Positions 1 through 7,431 of a stretch of 64,000 nucleotides of DNA are shown one piece after another. The translations under genes were made by a program, and so were the position numbers. Source of the DNA: Thalassospira profundimaris (lineage in GTDB: Bacteria; Pseudomonadota; Alphaproteobacteria; Rhodospirillales; Thalassospiraceae); assembly GCF_003326755.1 (NCBI RefSeq), contig NZ_JPWH01000002.1, positions 62,001-126,000 on the forward strand. The letters run 5' to 3'. Under the pieces are notes generated by a model. That model saw only the letters and a list, made by a program, of their open reading frames with translations. It made no database searches and was not told the DNA's origin. Positions within the stretch are counted from its first letter, which is position 1; every line of letters starts with the position of its first letter.

Positions 1-515
1 TGGCTGATCATCCGGATTTTGCCGGGTGGGTCTGTTTGCCAGGGACGCATAGTAAATGGGCGCGCATTGCCAATGGCACCATTTCCGGTTTTCGTACTTA
101 TATGAGTGGCGAGGTTTTTGCCCTGTTATCGCAGCAATCCATTCTGCGCCATTCGATGCAGGGCGCGGATGATGCGGCAGCCTTTGAAAACGCCATTCGG
201 CATATCTCGGTAAAACCAAAAGAGTTATTGCATTGCCTGTTTGGCATTCGTGCCGGTGGTCTGGTGTCGCCTGACGGCCAACAGGCCGGGGCGGGGGCGG
301 CCATTTTGTCGGGCTATGTGATTGGCAGTGAAATTGCCGATATCATGGCCCGATTGGGAAGGGACGAAAGCATTGCATTGATTGGTGCAGGTAAACTTGC
401 CTCCCTTTACCGGCAGGCCTTGCACGTTCATGATTTTGATGCTGAAATTATTGATGCGGAATCTGCGACCCTGGGTGGGTTGCGCCGGGCCCATGCCGCT
501 TTAACCAAATCATAA
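1..515 (+). CDS. dgoK: 2-dehydro-3-deoxygalactonokinase, C-terminal part (cut by window edge)
   Basis: This is the 3' part of a gene that enters from the left; the reading frame is open from base 3 (A-D-H-P-D-F-A-G-W-V-C-L-P-G-T-H-S-K-W). The LPGTHSKW segment followed by G-T-I-S-G-F-x-T-Y-M-S-G-E is characteristic of DgoK, which phosphorylates 2-keto-3-deoxy-D-galactonate in the cytoplasm. A glycine-rich C-terminal stretch (GAGKLASLYRQAL) fits the family. It lies 42 bases before dgoA, the next enzyme of the De Ley-Doudoroff route, so the pair is almost certainly one operon. The TTG at 36 is an internal codon and not a start. The N-terminal half is not visible. Confidence 0.88.
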   Translation, partial: ADHPDFAGWVCLPGTHSKWARIANGTISGFRTYMSGEVFALLSQQSILRHSMQGADDAAAFENAIRHISVKPKELLHCLFGIRAGGLVSPDGQQAGAGAAILSGYVIGSEIADIMARLGRDESIALIGAGKLASLYRQALHVHDFDAEIIDAESATLGGLRRAHAALTKS

Positions 516-557
516 ATCGGCCCGCAAGGAAACGTTGAGACCGGAAAGGATCATGTG

Positions 558-1175
558 ATGTCACATCGTAATCTGATTGCTATTTTGCGCGGCGTGCATT
601 CTTCCGAGGCAGGCGATATTGCTAGGGCACTGGTGGAGGCGGGTATTACCCTGATTGAAATTCCGCTAAATTCCCCTGATCCGTTTGAAGCGATTCCCGC
701 GATGAAAAAGGCGGTTGGGGACAAGGCCAAAATTGGCGCCGGAACCGTATTGACGGTCGAAGATGTAGACCGTTTAAAAGAGATCGATGCGGAATTTGTT
801 GTATCACCAAACTGCGATACGGATGTCATCAAGCGCACCCGCGAACATGGCATGGGGTCCTGGCCCGGTGTGATGACGCCGACGGAATGCTTTGCCGCGA
901 TCAAGGCGGGGGCGTGTGGCCTGAAAATTTTCCCCGCCAGCCAGGTTGGCGCGCAAGGCATTGGTGCGATGCGTGCTGTTTTGCCCAAAACACTGCCGGT
1001 TTTTGCCGTGGGCGGGGTGGAGCCGATTGATTTTGAAAGTTTTGCCAAGGCAGGCTGTAACGGGTTTGGCCTGGGATCGGGCATTTATAAACCAGGCATG
1101 AGTGCCGATGAAGTGGGCCGCCGGGCGATGGATTATGTGTATACCTATGATGCGGTTTATCGCGGTTGTCATTGA
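558..1175 (+). CDS. dgoA: 2-dehydro-3-deoxy-6-phosphogalactonate aldolase
   Basis: This class I aldolase (205 residues, KDPG/KDPGal aldolase family, TIM barrel) cleaves 2-keto-3-deoxy-6-phosphogalactonate to pyruvate and glyceraldehyde 3-phosphate. The catalytic Glu sits in LIEIPLNSP (about residue 34), the Schiff-base Lys in LKIFP (about residue 123), and GAGTVL and FAVGGV phosphate/substrate loops are present. I start it at ATG 558 with AAGGA seven bases upstream; GTG 555 is in frame but has a poorer position. It follows dgoK directly, so kinase and aldolase act in sequence on the product of galactonate dehydratase, which is not in the window. Confidence 0.93.
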   Translation: MSHRNLIAILRGVHSSEAGDIARALVEAGITLIEIPLNSPDPFEAIPAMKKAVGDKAKIGAGTVLTVEDVDRLKEIDAEFVVSPNCDTDVIKRTREHGMGSWPGVMTPTECFAAIKAGACGLKIFPASQVGAQGIGAMRAVLPKTLPVFAVGGVEPIDFESFAKAGCNGFGLGSGIYKPGMSADEVGRRAMDYVYTYDAVYRGCH

Positions 1176-1246
1176 TCTTTGACGCCAGATCGGCGGGCAG
1201 GCTATCTTGGCGCCATTGATAAACCGACCATTCATGGGAGGATCCA

Positions 1247-2029
1247 TTGGATCTGGGAATTAAGGGCCGCAAGGCCATTGTATGTGCGTCGTCCAAGGGG
1301 CTTGGACGGGGCTGCGCCATTAAACTGGCCGAAGCTGGTGTTGATTTGACGCTAAATGCCCGCAGCGAAGGCCCGCTGGAAGAAACCGCTGGCTATATTC
1401 GCGATACATTTGGCGTAAATGTGCAGATTGTCGCCGCCGATATTACGACCGAGGAAGGTCGCAATGCGGTTCTGGCGGCCTGCCCGGAGCCGGATATTCT
1501 GGTCAATAATGCCGGTGGTCCGCCCCCGGGTGTTTGGTCAGACTGGGGGCAGGATGAATGGCAGGCGGCGATTCAGTCCAATATGCTAACCCCGATTTTG
1601 CTGACCACGGCGGTTCTGCCGGGCATGATTGCGCGTAAATGGGGCCGGATTGTCAATATCACCTCTGGCTCGGTCAAATCGCCGATCCCGCAATTGGGCC
1701 TGTCCAACGCGGCACGTGCCGGGCTGACCGGTTTTATTGCCGGGACGGCGCGCCAGGTGGCAAAGGATGGCGTTGTCATCAACAATCTGTTGCCCGGCCA
1801 GCATGATACGGACCGCATCAATGCCCTGATGGGCAACCGGGCCAAGGCGGAAAACATTTCGATGGATGAAGCCCGCAATCGTGCCCAGGCGTCGCTGCCG
1901 ACTGGTAAATTTGGCGATCCGATCAATTTCGGGGCAACCTGTGCATTTATGTGCAGCGAATATGCCAGCTTCATGATTGGTCAGAACCTGCTGCTTGATG
2001 GTGGCGCGTTCAACTCCACAATGGGCTGA
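1247..2029 (+). CDS. SDR-family oxidoreductase with non-canonical active site
   Basis: This is a 260-residue short-chain dehydrogenase/reductase fold. The cofactor loop reads A-S-S-K-G-L-G (14-20) in place of TGxxxGxG, and NNAG is at 87-90. Ser140 sits where the catalytic Ser belongs, but where YxxxK is expected the sequence reads S-N-A-A-R (153-157), so Tyr is absent and Lys is replaced by Arg. The start is TTG at 1247, chosen because GGGAGGA lies just upstream; no in-frame ATG competes. It follows dgoA by 71 bases and may belong to the sugar operon. FabG-like proteins of this type are often annotated 3-oxoacyl-ACP reductase, but substrate and even redox activity are unproven here. Confidence 0.82.
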   Translation: MDLGIKGRKAIVCASSKGLGRGCAIKLAEAGVDLTLNARSEGPLEETAGYIRDTFGVNVQIVAADITTEEGRNAVLAACPEPDILVNNAGGPPPGVWSDWGQDEWQAAIQSNMLTPILLTTAVLPGMIARKWGRIVNITSGSVKSPIPQLGLSNAARAGLTGFIAGTARQVAKDGVVINNLLPGQHDTDRINALMGNRAKAENISMDEARNRAQASLPTGKFGDPINFGATCAFMCSEYASFMIGQNLLLDGGAFNSTMG

Positions 2030-2037
2030 GGGCCGGA

Positions 2038-2298
2038 ATGGCAAACTGGACCTTTGTGTATGTGTTGCGGGAAACCGGCAGTGCCAGCCCGCGCACCTAT
2101 GTTGGATGGTCCACCGATGTTGAGGCCCGCCTTGCCGCCCATAACAGCGGCAAGGGGGCCAAATCCACCCGTGGACGCCACTGGGAAGTGGTTTATATGG
2201 AACGTTTTCGCACCTTCGGACAGGCCATGAGCCGCGAATGGCATTTAAAGCGTGACCGTAAATTGCGCAAACAGTTGGTGGCCTGTTTCCCATCGTAA
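2038..2298 (+). CDS. GIY-YIG domain protein (YhbQ/UPF0213-like)
   Basis: This small 86-residue protein consists of one GIY-YIG nuclease domain. The first motif reads FVYVL (about 6-10), the second TYVGWSTD (about 20-27), followed by RLAAHN and a conserved Arg/Glu-containing helix (FRTFGQAMSREWHLKR). Members of this UPF0213 group are stand-alone domains with suspected but mostly undefined DNA nuclease roles. The ATG lies 8 bases after the SDR stop with GAGGG upstream, so it is probably co-transcribed with the genes before it. Confidence 0.85.
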   Translation: MANWTFVYVLRETGSASPRTYVGWSTDVEARLAAHNSGKGAKSTRGRHWEVVYMERFRTFGQAMSREWHLKRDRKLRKQLVACFPS

Positions 2299-2373
2299 AA
2301 TCGGGCTTGATGCGGGGCTGCGTTTGCGGCTAAGTCAGGCGATAAAATCAACTCTTTTGCCAAGGACACAGCA

Positions 2374-2721
2374 ATGGCGGTACAAAAAGCCAACCCCAAG
2401 AAACTTAATGCCCTGCAAACCCGCACCCTGGCGCTGGCCCAGATTTTGGCCAAAGACCCGAATTCCGGTAGCATTGACCCCGAAACCGGTGATGCCACCA
2501 TCCATCGCCTGCCGCACGGGCATGGCGACCATGTGCATGTTGGCGCCTTTGTGGTGTCGGCCCGTGATGCCAGCGGGTTTAACAACCCGTCAGTCTGGGT
2601 GGCACTGGCCCGCAAGGGGCTGGCGCGCGAAGGGTACCCGACATCCATCGTTCTGACAGCCGAAGGCCTGGAATATGATACCGGCCTTGCGGAGCATTTT
2701 GTGGAAGAATCCGATCATTGA
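2374..2721 (+). CDS. Conserved hypothetical protein, 115 aa
   Basis: I do not recognise this protein. It is a small soluble protein with no signal peptide or membrane segment. A histidine-rich motif P-H-G-H-G-D-H-V-H-V-G in the middle could bind metal, followed by an acidic C-terminus (EHFVEESDH). The start is well supported: AAGGACACAGCA precedes ATG 2374. It is 75 bases from the GIY-YIG gene on the same strand and convergent with the CDP-alcohol phosphotransferase gene. Function is unknown. Confidence 0.7.
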   Translation: MAVQKANPKKLNALQTRTLALAQILAKDPNSGSIDPETGDATIHRLPHGHGDHVHVGAFVVSARDASGFNNPSVWVALARKGLAREGYPTSIVLTAEGLEYDTGLAEHFVEESDH

Positions 2722-2777
2722 TCGATATGTTGCCGCTGTTCCGGTTTTGACGGGGACGGCGGCAGCCTTTGCCACCG

Positions 2778-3413
2778 TCAGCCAAAATCGCGGCGGGCCT
2801 GCAGCACCCGGCCAAAGGTGGTAACGAGGCAGAGTGTGCCGAAAATGGCGGCGATGGGCTGGAAATAGTGCGGGAAAACACAAAAAGCCAGGAGTATGGC
2901 AATGGTTTCGCTGCCTTCGGTAATGCCGGTTAAGTAATAGAAGCTTTTTTTGCCCTGTTTTTCGTGATTATCCCCGCGTTTGGCGGCGATAATGGCATAG
3001 GCGAGAAAGCTGCTGCCGGTCCCGACAAAACAGAAAATCAGGAACGCCGCCATTAACGCATCCTGCGGACGGCCAATGGCAAAGGCCAGCACCATGCCCG
3101 AATAAAACAGGAAATCGGCGACAATATCGTAATAGCCGCCAATGTCGCTTTCCTGTGTTTTGGCGTTGGGGTGGCGGCTGCGCGGGGTGGCATGGCGGGC
3201 AATGGCCCCGTCCATGCCATCGGCCAGGCGGCTCAGGATGATCAGGCCCGCCGCGACATCATAAAGGTTGATCGCTAGGGCAAAGGCCGCCATCAGGCCC
3301 AGAAGAAACCCCAGGGCCGTCACCATGTTTGGTGTAATGCCGCTGCCCGACAGCCGCCGTGCCACCGCGTTTAAGGGTGGGTCGATCAATGGGCGCAGGC
3401 GGGAATCAAACAT
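2778..3413 (-). CDS. CDP-alcohol phosphatidyltransferase family protein
   Basis: This 211-residue membrane enzyme of the CDP-alcohol phosphotransferase family transfers a phosphatidyl group from CDP-diacylglycerol to an alcohol at the inner membrane. The signature D-G-x-x-D-G-x-x-A-R ... G-x-x-x-D-x-x-x-D is visible as DGMDGAIAR and, after an extended spacer with a P-R-S-R-H-P-N-A-K-T-Q-E-S-D-I insertion, GGYYDIVAD. Several hydrophobic segments surround it. The insertion between the motif halves is longer than in PgsA or PssA, so the alcohol substrate cannot be named. The start has GGAG eight bases upstream. The gene is convergent with the 115-aa unknown. Confidence 0.85.
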   Translation of the reverse strand: MFDSRLRPLIDPPLNAVARRLSGSGITPNMVTALGFLLGLMAAFALAINLYDVAAGLIILSRLADGMDGAIARHATPRSRHPNAKTQESDIGGYYDIVADFLFYSGMVLAFAIGRPQDALMAAFLIFCFVGTGSSFLAYAIIAAKRGDNHEKQGKKSFYYLTGITEGSETIAILLAFCVFPHYFQPIAAIFGTLCLVTTFGRVLQARRDFG

Positions 3414-3502
3414 TCGGGGCTCCGGGGTTAAGGCGTTGTTTTGTTATAACCTGACTTGCCCCAATTTCATAATCACCAGAATGTCACGGGCACCCCACCC
3501 CT

Positions 3503-3531
3503 AAAAAACGCCGCCCGATGGGGCGACGTTT
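3503..3531 (-). terminator. Rho-independent terminator of the GNAT gene
   Basis: Arms AACGCCGCCC (3507-3516) and GGGCGACGTT (3521-3530) pair with one G-U in the minus-strand RNA and a 4-base loop. A run of six A (3503-3508) on the plus strand gives a U-run on the minus strand. It lies downstream of the minus-strand acetyltransferase gene ending at 3579. Confidence 0.82.
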
Positions 3532-3578
3532 GGGGACTTTTTGCGACGTTTTGTGCTGCTGCAAAGTGCGGATTTGTC

Positions 3579-4310
3579 TCAGCCCTGATGTTCAGCAAGT
3601 TCCGTGCGCAGGGTTTGCAGGCTTTTGACCTGCTTGCCATTGGCATCGAAATTTTCGGGGTTCAGCCAGGTTTCAAATGCGGCGCGAACCAGCGGCCATT
3701 CCTGATCGAGAATGGAAAACCATGCTGAATCACGGTTGCGGCCCTTGTAAACCATATGCTGGCGGAAGGTGCCTTCATAGACAAAGCCATAGCGCGTTGC
3801 GGCCGTGCGCGACGGGGCATTCTGATCGTCGCATTTCCATTCGTAGCGGCGATAGCCCAGCTCGTCGAAGGCGCGTTTCATCATCAGATACATCGCCTCG
3901 GTCCCGGCGATGGTGTGCGACAGGGCCGGAGTATAGTTGATATGGCCCACTTCAATCGTGCCATGTGTGGTGTCCGGGCGCAGAAATGCCGCAATGCCGA
4001 CGGCCTTGTCCGTGGCAAGGTCGATAATGGCGTGCAGCATCGGGTCCGGTCCGCGCATGTTATCAAGCCAGGTTTGATAGGTTTCAACATCCTCGAATGC
4101 GTCGTAGGGAAGATAGGTGAAGCGTTCACCCGTCGCGGCCACCCGGTTGCCTTCAAACAGGTCATTGGTATGCCTGGCGGGGTCAATCGGTTCAACCCGG
4201 CAGTGGGTGCCCGTCATGGCTGTATAAGGTGGCAGGGTGGCGGGTTTCCAGTTTTCAACAGGGCGGCCAATGGGCTGGTCGAACTGGTTGTATCGGGGCG
4301 TGGTGGTCAT
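3579..4310 (-). CDS. GNAT family N-acetyltransferase (RimJ/RimL-like)
   Basis: This 243-residue acetyltransferase is of the Acetyltransf_3 (RimJ/RimL) type, using acetyl-CoA on an amine or protein N-terminus. Visible family features are A-V-G-I-A-A-F-L-R, I-E-V-G-H-I-N-Y-T-P and the late Y-R-R-Y-E-W-K-C-D-D-Q-N-A-P-S-R ... G-F-V-Y-E-G-T-F-R-Q segment typical of this subgroup. ATG 4310 is preceded by AAGGA at good distance. It stands alone with its own terminator. The substrate cannot be deduced. Confidence 0.87.
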   Translation of the reverse strand: MTTTPRYNQFDQPIGRPVENWKPATLPPYTAMTGTHCRVEPIDPARHTNDLFEGNRVAATGERFTYLPYDAFEDVETYQTWLDNMRGPDPMLHAIIDLATDKAVGIAAFLRPDTTHGTIEVGHINYTPALSHTIAGTEAMYLMMKRAFDELGYRRYEWKCDDQNAPSRTAATRYGFVYEGTFRQHMVYKGRNRDSAWFSILDQEWPLVRAAFETWLNPENFDANGKQVKSLQTLRTELAEHQG

Positions 4311-4391
4311 GGTCTTGATCCTTGATGATACGCAATTCGGCCAAGGTGAGGTGAAATCGGCCCCATGCGAAGGGCCAGTTTAATAAATTAC

Positions 4392-4449
4392 ATGGGGCCA
4401 ATTACGGGGCGGGGCGTGTGTGCACACCCCACGGCGTAACTGACCCCAT
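4392..4449. repeat. Long imperfect inverted repeat between GNAT and nitrilase genes
   Basis: Outer arms ATGGGG (4392-4397) and CCCCAT (4444-4449), middle arms TTACG (4402-4406) and CGTAA (4435-4439), and an inner GTGTG/CACAC stem (4416-4420/4423-4427) form one nested hairpin of about 58 bases. It lies just after the nitrilase-family stop codon on the minus strand and may end that transcript, but there is no clear U-run. Confidence 0.55.
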
Positions 4450-4454
4450 TAAAT

Positions 4455-5375
4455 TCAGGCCTGTGCGACCTCTATTCCGCTTGCGGACCAGTTGCCGGGC
4501 CAGACTTCGGCATCGCCCGCACGCAACTGGCGGATTTTACCCACTGGCACATCACGGGCCAGCAGGACGGGGCCGTCGCCCCCATCGCCGCCATCGGGCG
4601 TGGTCATGGCGAAAATGCCATTATGGCCCAAATCGGGCTCGCACGGGATGTAAACCGCACAGCCGCTGTAATTGGTGGGGTTTTGGGTTGTGTTGATGGC
4701 CGTCCCCGTGGTGCCACAGGCGGCAATGGTGCACATCAATTCCACCGCACGGGCCTTGGCACAGCCAAACACGCGATGATAGCCCGATGCCTTGCTGGTC
4801 ATGGAGGGCACCAGCACAAGGTCCAGATTTTGCTTTGCCAGCAGGCAGGACAGGGCCGGCATTTCGATATCCAGGCAAATCAGAATGGCGATGCGCAATC
4901 CGCGCCATTCAATGACAGACAGTTTCTTGCCCGGTGTCAGGTTCCAGTTATCGGGTTCCTGTTCGCCGGGTGTGAGGCTGAGTTTGTCCTGGGCAATCAT
5001 TTTGCCATCGGGCAGGAAGGCCAGGGCGCGGTTGGTTTGGCCACGCCTTGGATCATCACCGATATGCCAGGGCATGGAGCCAGCCACCAGCATCATGTCG
5101 TGGCGAATGGCAAGGTTGGTTGCGCCGTCAATAATGGCGGGGGCCTGTTCGGCCATCCAGGCGATTTCCTCGTTCGGTTGCAGGCCGTGGGGCTTGAAAG
5201 CCAGCCATTGTTCGCTGGCATATTCGGGCATGACAAAAATATCGGCCCCGTCAGCACGGGCCTGTTTCATTTGTTGGTCAATATGGGCGATCCAGTCAGA
5301 AATGCCGGAAACGGCAACCCCCAGATTGGTGGCCCACAAGGCGATATTGACGGTTTCTGTCAGGTCTTTGGTCAT
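4455..5375 (-). CDS. Carbon-nitrogen hydrolase (nitrilase superfamily)
   Basis: This 306-residue cytoplasmic amidase/nitrilase-superfamily enzyme carries the complete catalytic triad: Glu51 in V-M-P-E-Y, Lys131 in Q-D-K-L-S-L-T-P and Cys167 in L-I-C-L-D-I-E-M-P. It hydrolyses a non-peptide C-N bond; the branch (amidase, nitrilase, carbamoylase) cannot be set from sequence alone. ATG 5375 has GGGGA eight bases upstream. It lies 114 bases downstream of the polyamine-type ABC operon on the same strand, which is suggestive of amide or amine nitrogen use, but a terminator-like stem separates them. Confidence 0.88.
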   Translation of the reverse strand: MTKDLTETVNIALWATNLGVAVSGISDWIAHIDQQMKQARADGADIFVMPEYASEQWLAFKPHGLQPNEEIAWMAEQAPAIIDGATNLAIRHDMMLVAGSMPWHIGDDPRRGQTNRALAFLPDGKMIAQDKLSLTPGEQEPDNWNLTPGKKLSVIEWRGLRIAILICLDIEMPALSCLLAKQNLDLVLVPSMTSKASGYHRVFGCAKARAVELMCTIAACGTTGTAINTTQNPTNYSGCAVYIPCEPDLGHNGIFAMTTPDGGDGGDGPVLLARDVPVGKIRQLRAGDAEVWPGNWSASGIEVAQA

Positions 5376-5408
5376 GGTGACGTCCCCAAATTACAGGTGG
5401 GGGAAACA

Positions 5409-5459
5409 GGCAGCCGGAAGTCTGACTTCAGTATCAGATACCGGCTGCCGGTGAATTCA
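5409..5459 (-). terminator. Stem-loop after the polyamine transporter operon
   Basis: Perfect 9-base arms GGCAGCCGG (5409-5417) and CCGGCTGCC (5451-5459) flank a 33-base loop that itself contains AAGTC/GACTT. On the minus strand the stem is followed by TGTTT. It sits between the end of the binding-protein gene (5490) and the start of the nitrilase gene, so it likely ends the pot transcript; the U-run is weak. Confidence 0.6.
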
Positions 5460-5489
5460 GTGTTATGTCCGTTATGTTAACAGGATGGA

Positions 5490-6536
5490 TCAGCTTTTCA
5501 GCTTGGTCCAGACGCGGTTGCGCAAGTCGCGCGCCTTTTCCGAACAGTTTTTGCCCGGCACCAGCCGATCCGCATATTTTTCCGGCATGTTAACGGCCGG
5601 GTCGGTCTTGAGGGATTCATCAAGATAGGCATCCGACCCTTTGATCGCATTCATGTAACCGGCATAGTTGGAGGCGGCAGCGGCATTTTCGGGCTGCATC
5701 ATCCAGTTGATAAAGGTTTTGGCATTTTCAAAGTGCGGGGAACCTTTGGGAATGATGAAGTGATCGGACCAAAAGCTCAGCCCTTCCCTGGGATAGACAA
5801 AAACGGCACTGGGCAGGCTTTCCTTGGTGCGGTGCGATGCGCCGTTCCATTGCATGTGCATGGCAACTTCCTTGGCCGCCATGCGGTCAATTGTGCCTTC
5901 GGAACTGTAAACCGCGACATAGGGTTTCTGCTTTTGCAGAATATCGAGGATCTTTTGTGCTTCTTTGGGGTCTTCGGTGCATTTATCCACCCCGGCATAA
6001 TAGGCGGCCGCGGCATACATTTCGACTTCGTCATTCAGCGCGCCAATTTTGCCCTGGAATTCGGGGCGCGGTTCAAAAAATTCTTTCCAGCTATCGTCCA
6101 GCTTTTCCTTGGCGACATCGGAATCATAGGTAAAGCCGGTTGTGCCCCACAAATATGTGACCGAATATTTGCGATCCGGGTCGTATTTCATGGTGTCGTG
6201 CGGTTTGGCGACATTTTTGAAATTCTCAAGGCTCTTGGCATCAAATTCGGTTGCCAGCTTTTCCTTGATCATGACATCGACCATATAATCGGATGCGACA
6301 ACAATATCGTAACCCGATGCCCCGGCCTGCAGTTTTGCCAGCATGGTTTCGTTGGAATCATAGACATCCAGCGTCACCTTGATGCCGGTTTCCTTTTCAA
6401 ATTTGTCAAACAGTTCCGGCGGGAAATAGTTTGACCAGTTATAGAAAAACAGCTCGCCATCGGCTTTGGCGGCCCCGGCACCCAGGCTTAAAAGGGCAAA
6501 GGCGGATGCGCCAAGAAGAATAGAACGCAGTTTCAT
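5490..6536 (-). CDS. potF: Spermidine/putrescine-type periplasmic binding protein
   Basis: This periplasmic solute-binding protein has 348 residues. It starts at ATG 6536 with AGGGAG seven bases upstream; upstream in-frame codons lack a ribosome site. The signal peptide is M-K-L-R-S-I-L-L-G-A-S followed by a hydrophobic core and A-K-A cleavage near residue 25. The mature start (F-Y-N-W-S-N-Y-F-P-P) and G-Y-D-I-V-V-A-S-D-Y are hallmarks of PotD/PotF polyamine binders. It is last in the minus-strand order ATPase, permease, permease, binding protein. The ligand is inferred from family as putrescine, spermidine or a related amine. A hairpin separates it from the permease gene. Confidence 0.9.
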   Translation of the reverse strand: MKLRSILLGASAFALLSLGAGAAKADGELFFYNWSNYFPPELFDKFEKETGIKVTLDVYDSNETMLAKLQAGASGYDIVVASDYMVDVMIKEKLATEFDAKSLENFKNVAKPHDTMKYDPDRKYSVTYLWGTTGFTYDSDVAKEKLDDSWKEFFEPRPEFQGKIGALNDEVEMYAAAAYYAGVDKCTEDPKEAQKILDILQKQKPYVAVYSSEGTIDRMAAKEVAMHMQWNGASHRTKESLPSAVFVYPREGLSFWSDHFIIPKGSPHFENAKTFINWMMQPENAAAASNYAGYMNAIKGSDAYLDESLKTDPAVNMPEKYADRLVPGKNCSEKARDLRNRVWTKLKS

Positions 6537-6574
6537 CTTAAAGCTCCCTGATTGGACGGTCTGATTTATGGTTT

Positions 6575-6604
6575 GGCATGTGGCCCGTCCCCCAACCACA
6601 TGCC
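6575..6604 (-). promoter_or_regulatory. potF: Intercistronic stem-loop between potI and potF
   Basis: Perfect 9-base arms GGCATGTGG (6575-6583) and CCACATGCC (6596-6604) with a 12-base loop lie in the 100-base gap between the inner permease gene and the binding-protein gene. There is no U-run, so RNA processing or stabilisation that raises binding-protein expression over the permeases is more likely than termination. Confidence 0.65.
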
Positions 6605-6636
6605 CCTCAATTCGGATGATATGACCCGATAACGTC

Positions 6637-7431
6637 TCAGTAACGGATACGGTCGATCAAAAACGAGATGCTGACAAAAATGATGGATATGATCAGCATC
6701 AGCGCGGAAATGGCATTGACCTCGGGTGTGATGCCAATGCGGATCATGCCAAAAATATAGATCGGCAGGGTGGTGGACCCGGCACCGCCAACGAAATAGG
6801 AAATGACGAAATCATCCAGCGAAATAATGAAGGACAGCATCGCACCCGATAGAATGCCTGGCCATAACAGTGGAAACGTCACACGCTTGAAAGCCTGCCA
6901 TTCATTGGCATAAAGGTCGTTTGCCGCCTCGATTAAGGCAGGGTCCATGCCGTCCAGCCGGGCACGGATGGGCAGATAGGCAAAGGGAATGCAAAATACG
7001 GTATGGGCGGCGATGATGCTGATTAACCCCAGTTTGACACCAATGACGATGAAAAACAGCAAGGTGGCAATCGCGGTGACGATTTCGGGCACCAGCAGGG
7101 GCAAGGTCAGCATGGCGGCAACGCCGCTTTCGCCGCGAAACCGCCCGCGGGCCATGCCCATTGCAGCCAGGGTTGCGGCAATGGTGGCAATGACGGTGGC
7201 TGACAGGCCGATCACCAGCGAGTTTTGTGCTGCGCGCAGCATGTCGGAATTATCCAGCACCACGCTGTACCATTGGGTGGAAAAACCGGTCCAGATGGTG
7301 GCAAGGCGGTTTTCGTTAAACGAAAGAACCAGCAGCACAATGATGGGCAAATACAGATAGGCGAAAAAGAAAATCGCCATTGGCGTAATGCCGTGAAACC
7401 GCCAGATCGGGTTGGTGCGATCAATTTTCAT
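6637..7431 (-). CDS. potI: Polyamine ABC transporter permease (PotC/PotI-like)
   Basis: This 264-residue inner-membrane permease has about six transmembrane helices. The EAA-type cytoplasmic loop reads E-A-A-N-D-L-Y-A-N-E-W-Q-A-F, where the permease touches the ATPase. The N-terminal L-P-I-I-V-L-L-V-L-S-F-N-E-N is typical of PotC/PotI. Its ATG overlaps the stop of the preceding permease gene by four bases (ATGA), and GGAG lies eight bases before the start, so translation is coupled. It pairs with the PotH-like subunit to form the channel. Confidence 0.91.
   Translation of the reverse strand: MKIDRTNPIWRFHGITPMAIFFFAYLYLPIIVLLVLSFNENRLATIWTGFSTQWYSVVLDNSDMLRAAQNSLVIGLSATVIATIAATLAAMGMARGRFRGESGVAAMLTLPLLVPEIVTAIATLLFFIVIGVKLGLISIIAAHTVFCIPFAYLPIRARLDGMDPALIEAANDLYANEWQAFKRVTFPLLWPGILSGAMLSFIISLDDFVISYFVGGAGSTTLPIYIFGMIRIGITPEVNAISALMLIISIIFVSISFLIDRIRY

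Noticed and set aside
7311..7325. TTTCGTTAAACGAAA palindrome resembling a DeoR operator
   Set aside because: It lies inside the potI coding sequence (F-N-E-N-R region), where codons explain it; no promoter is expected there.
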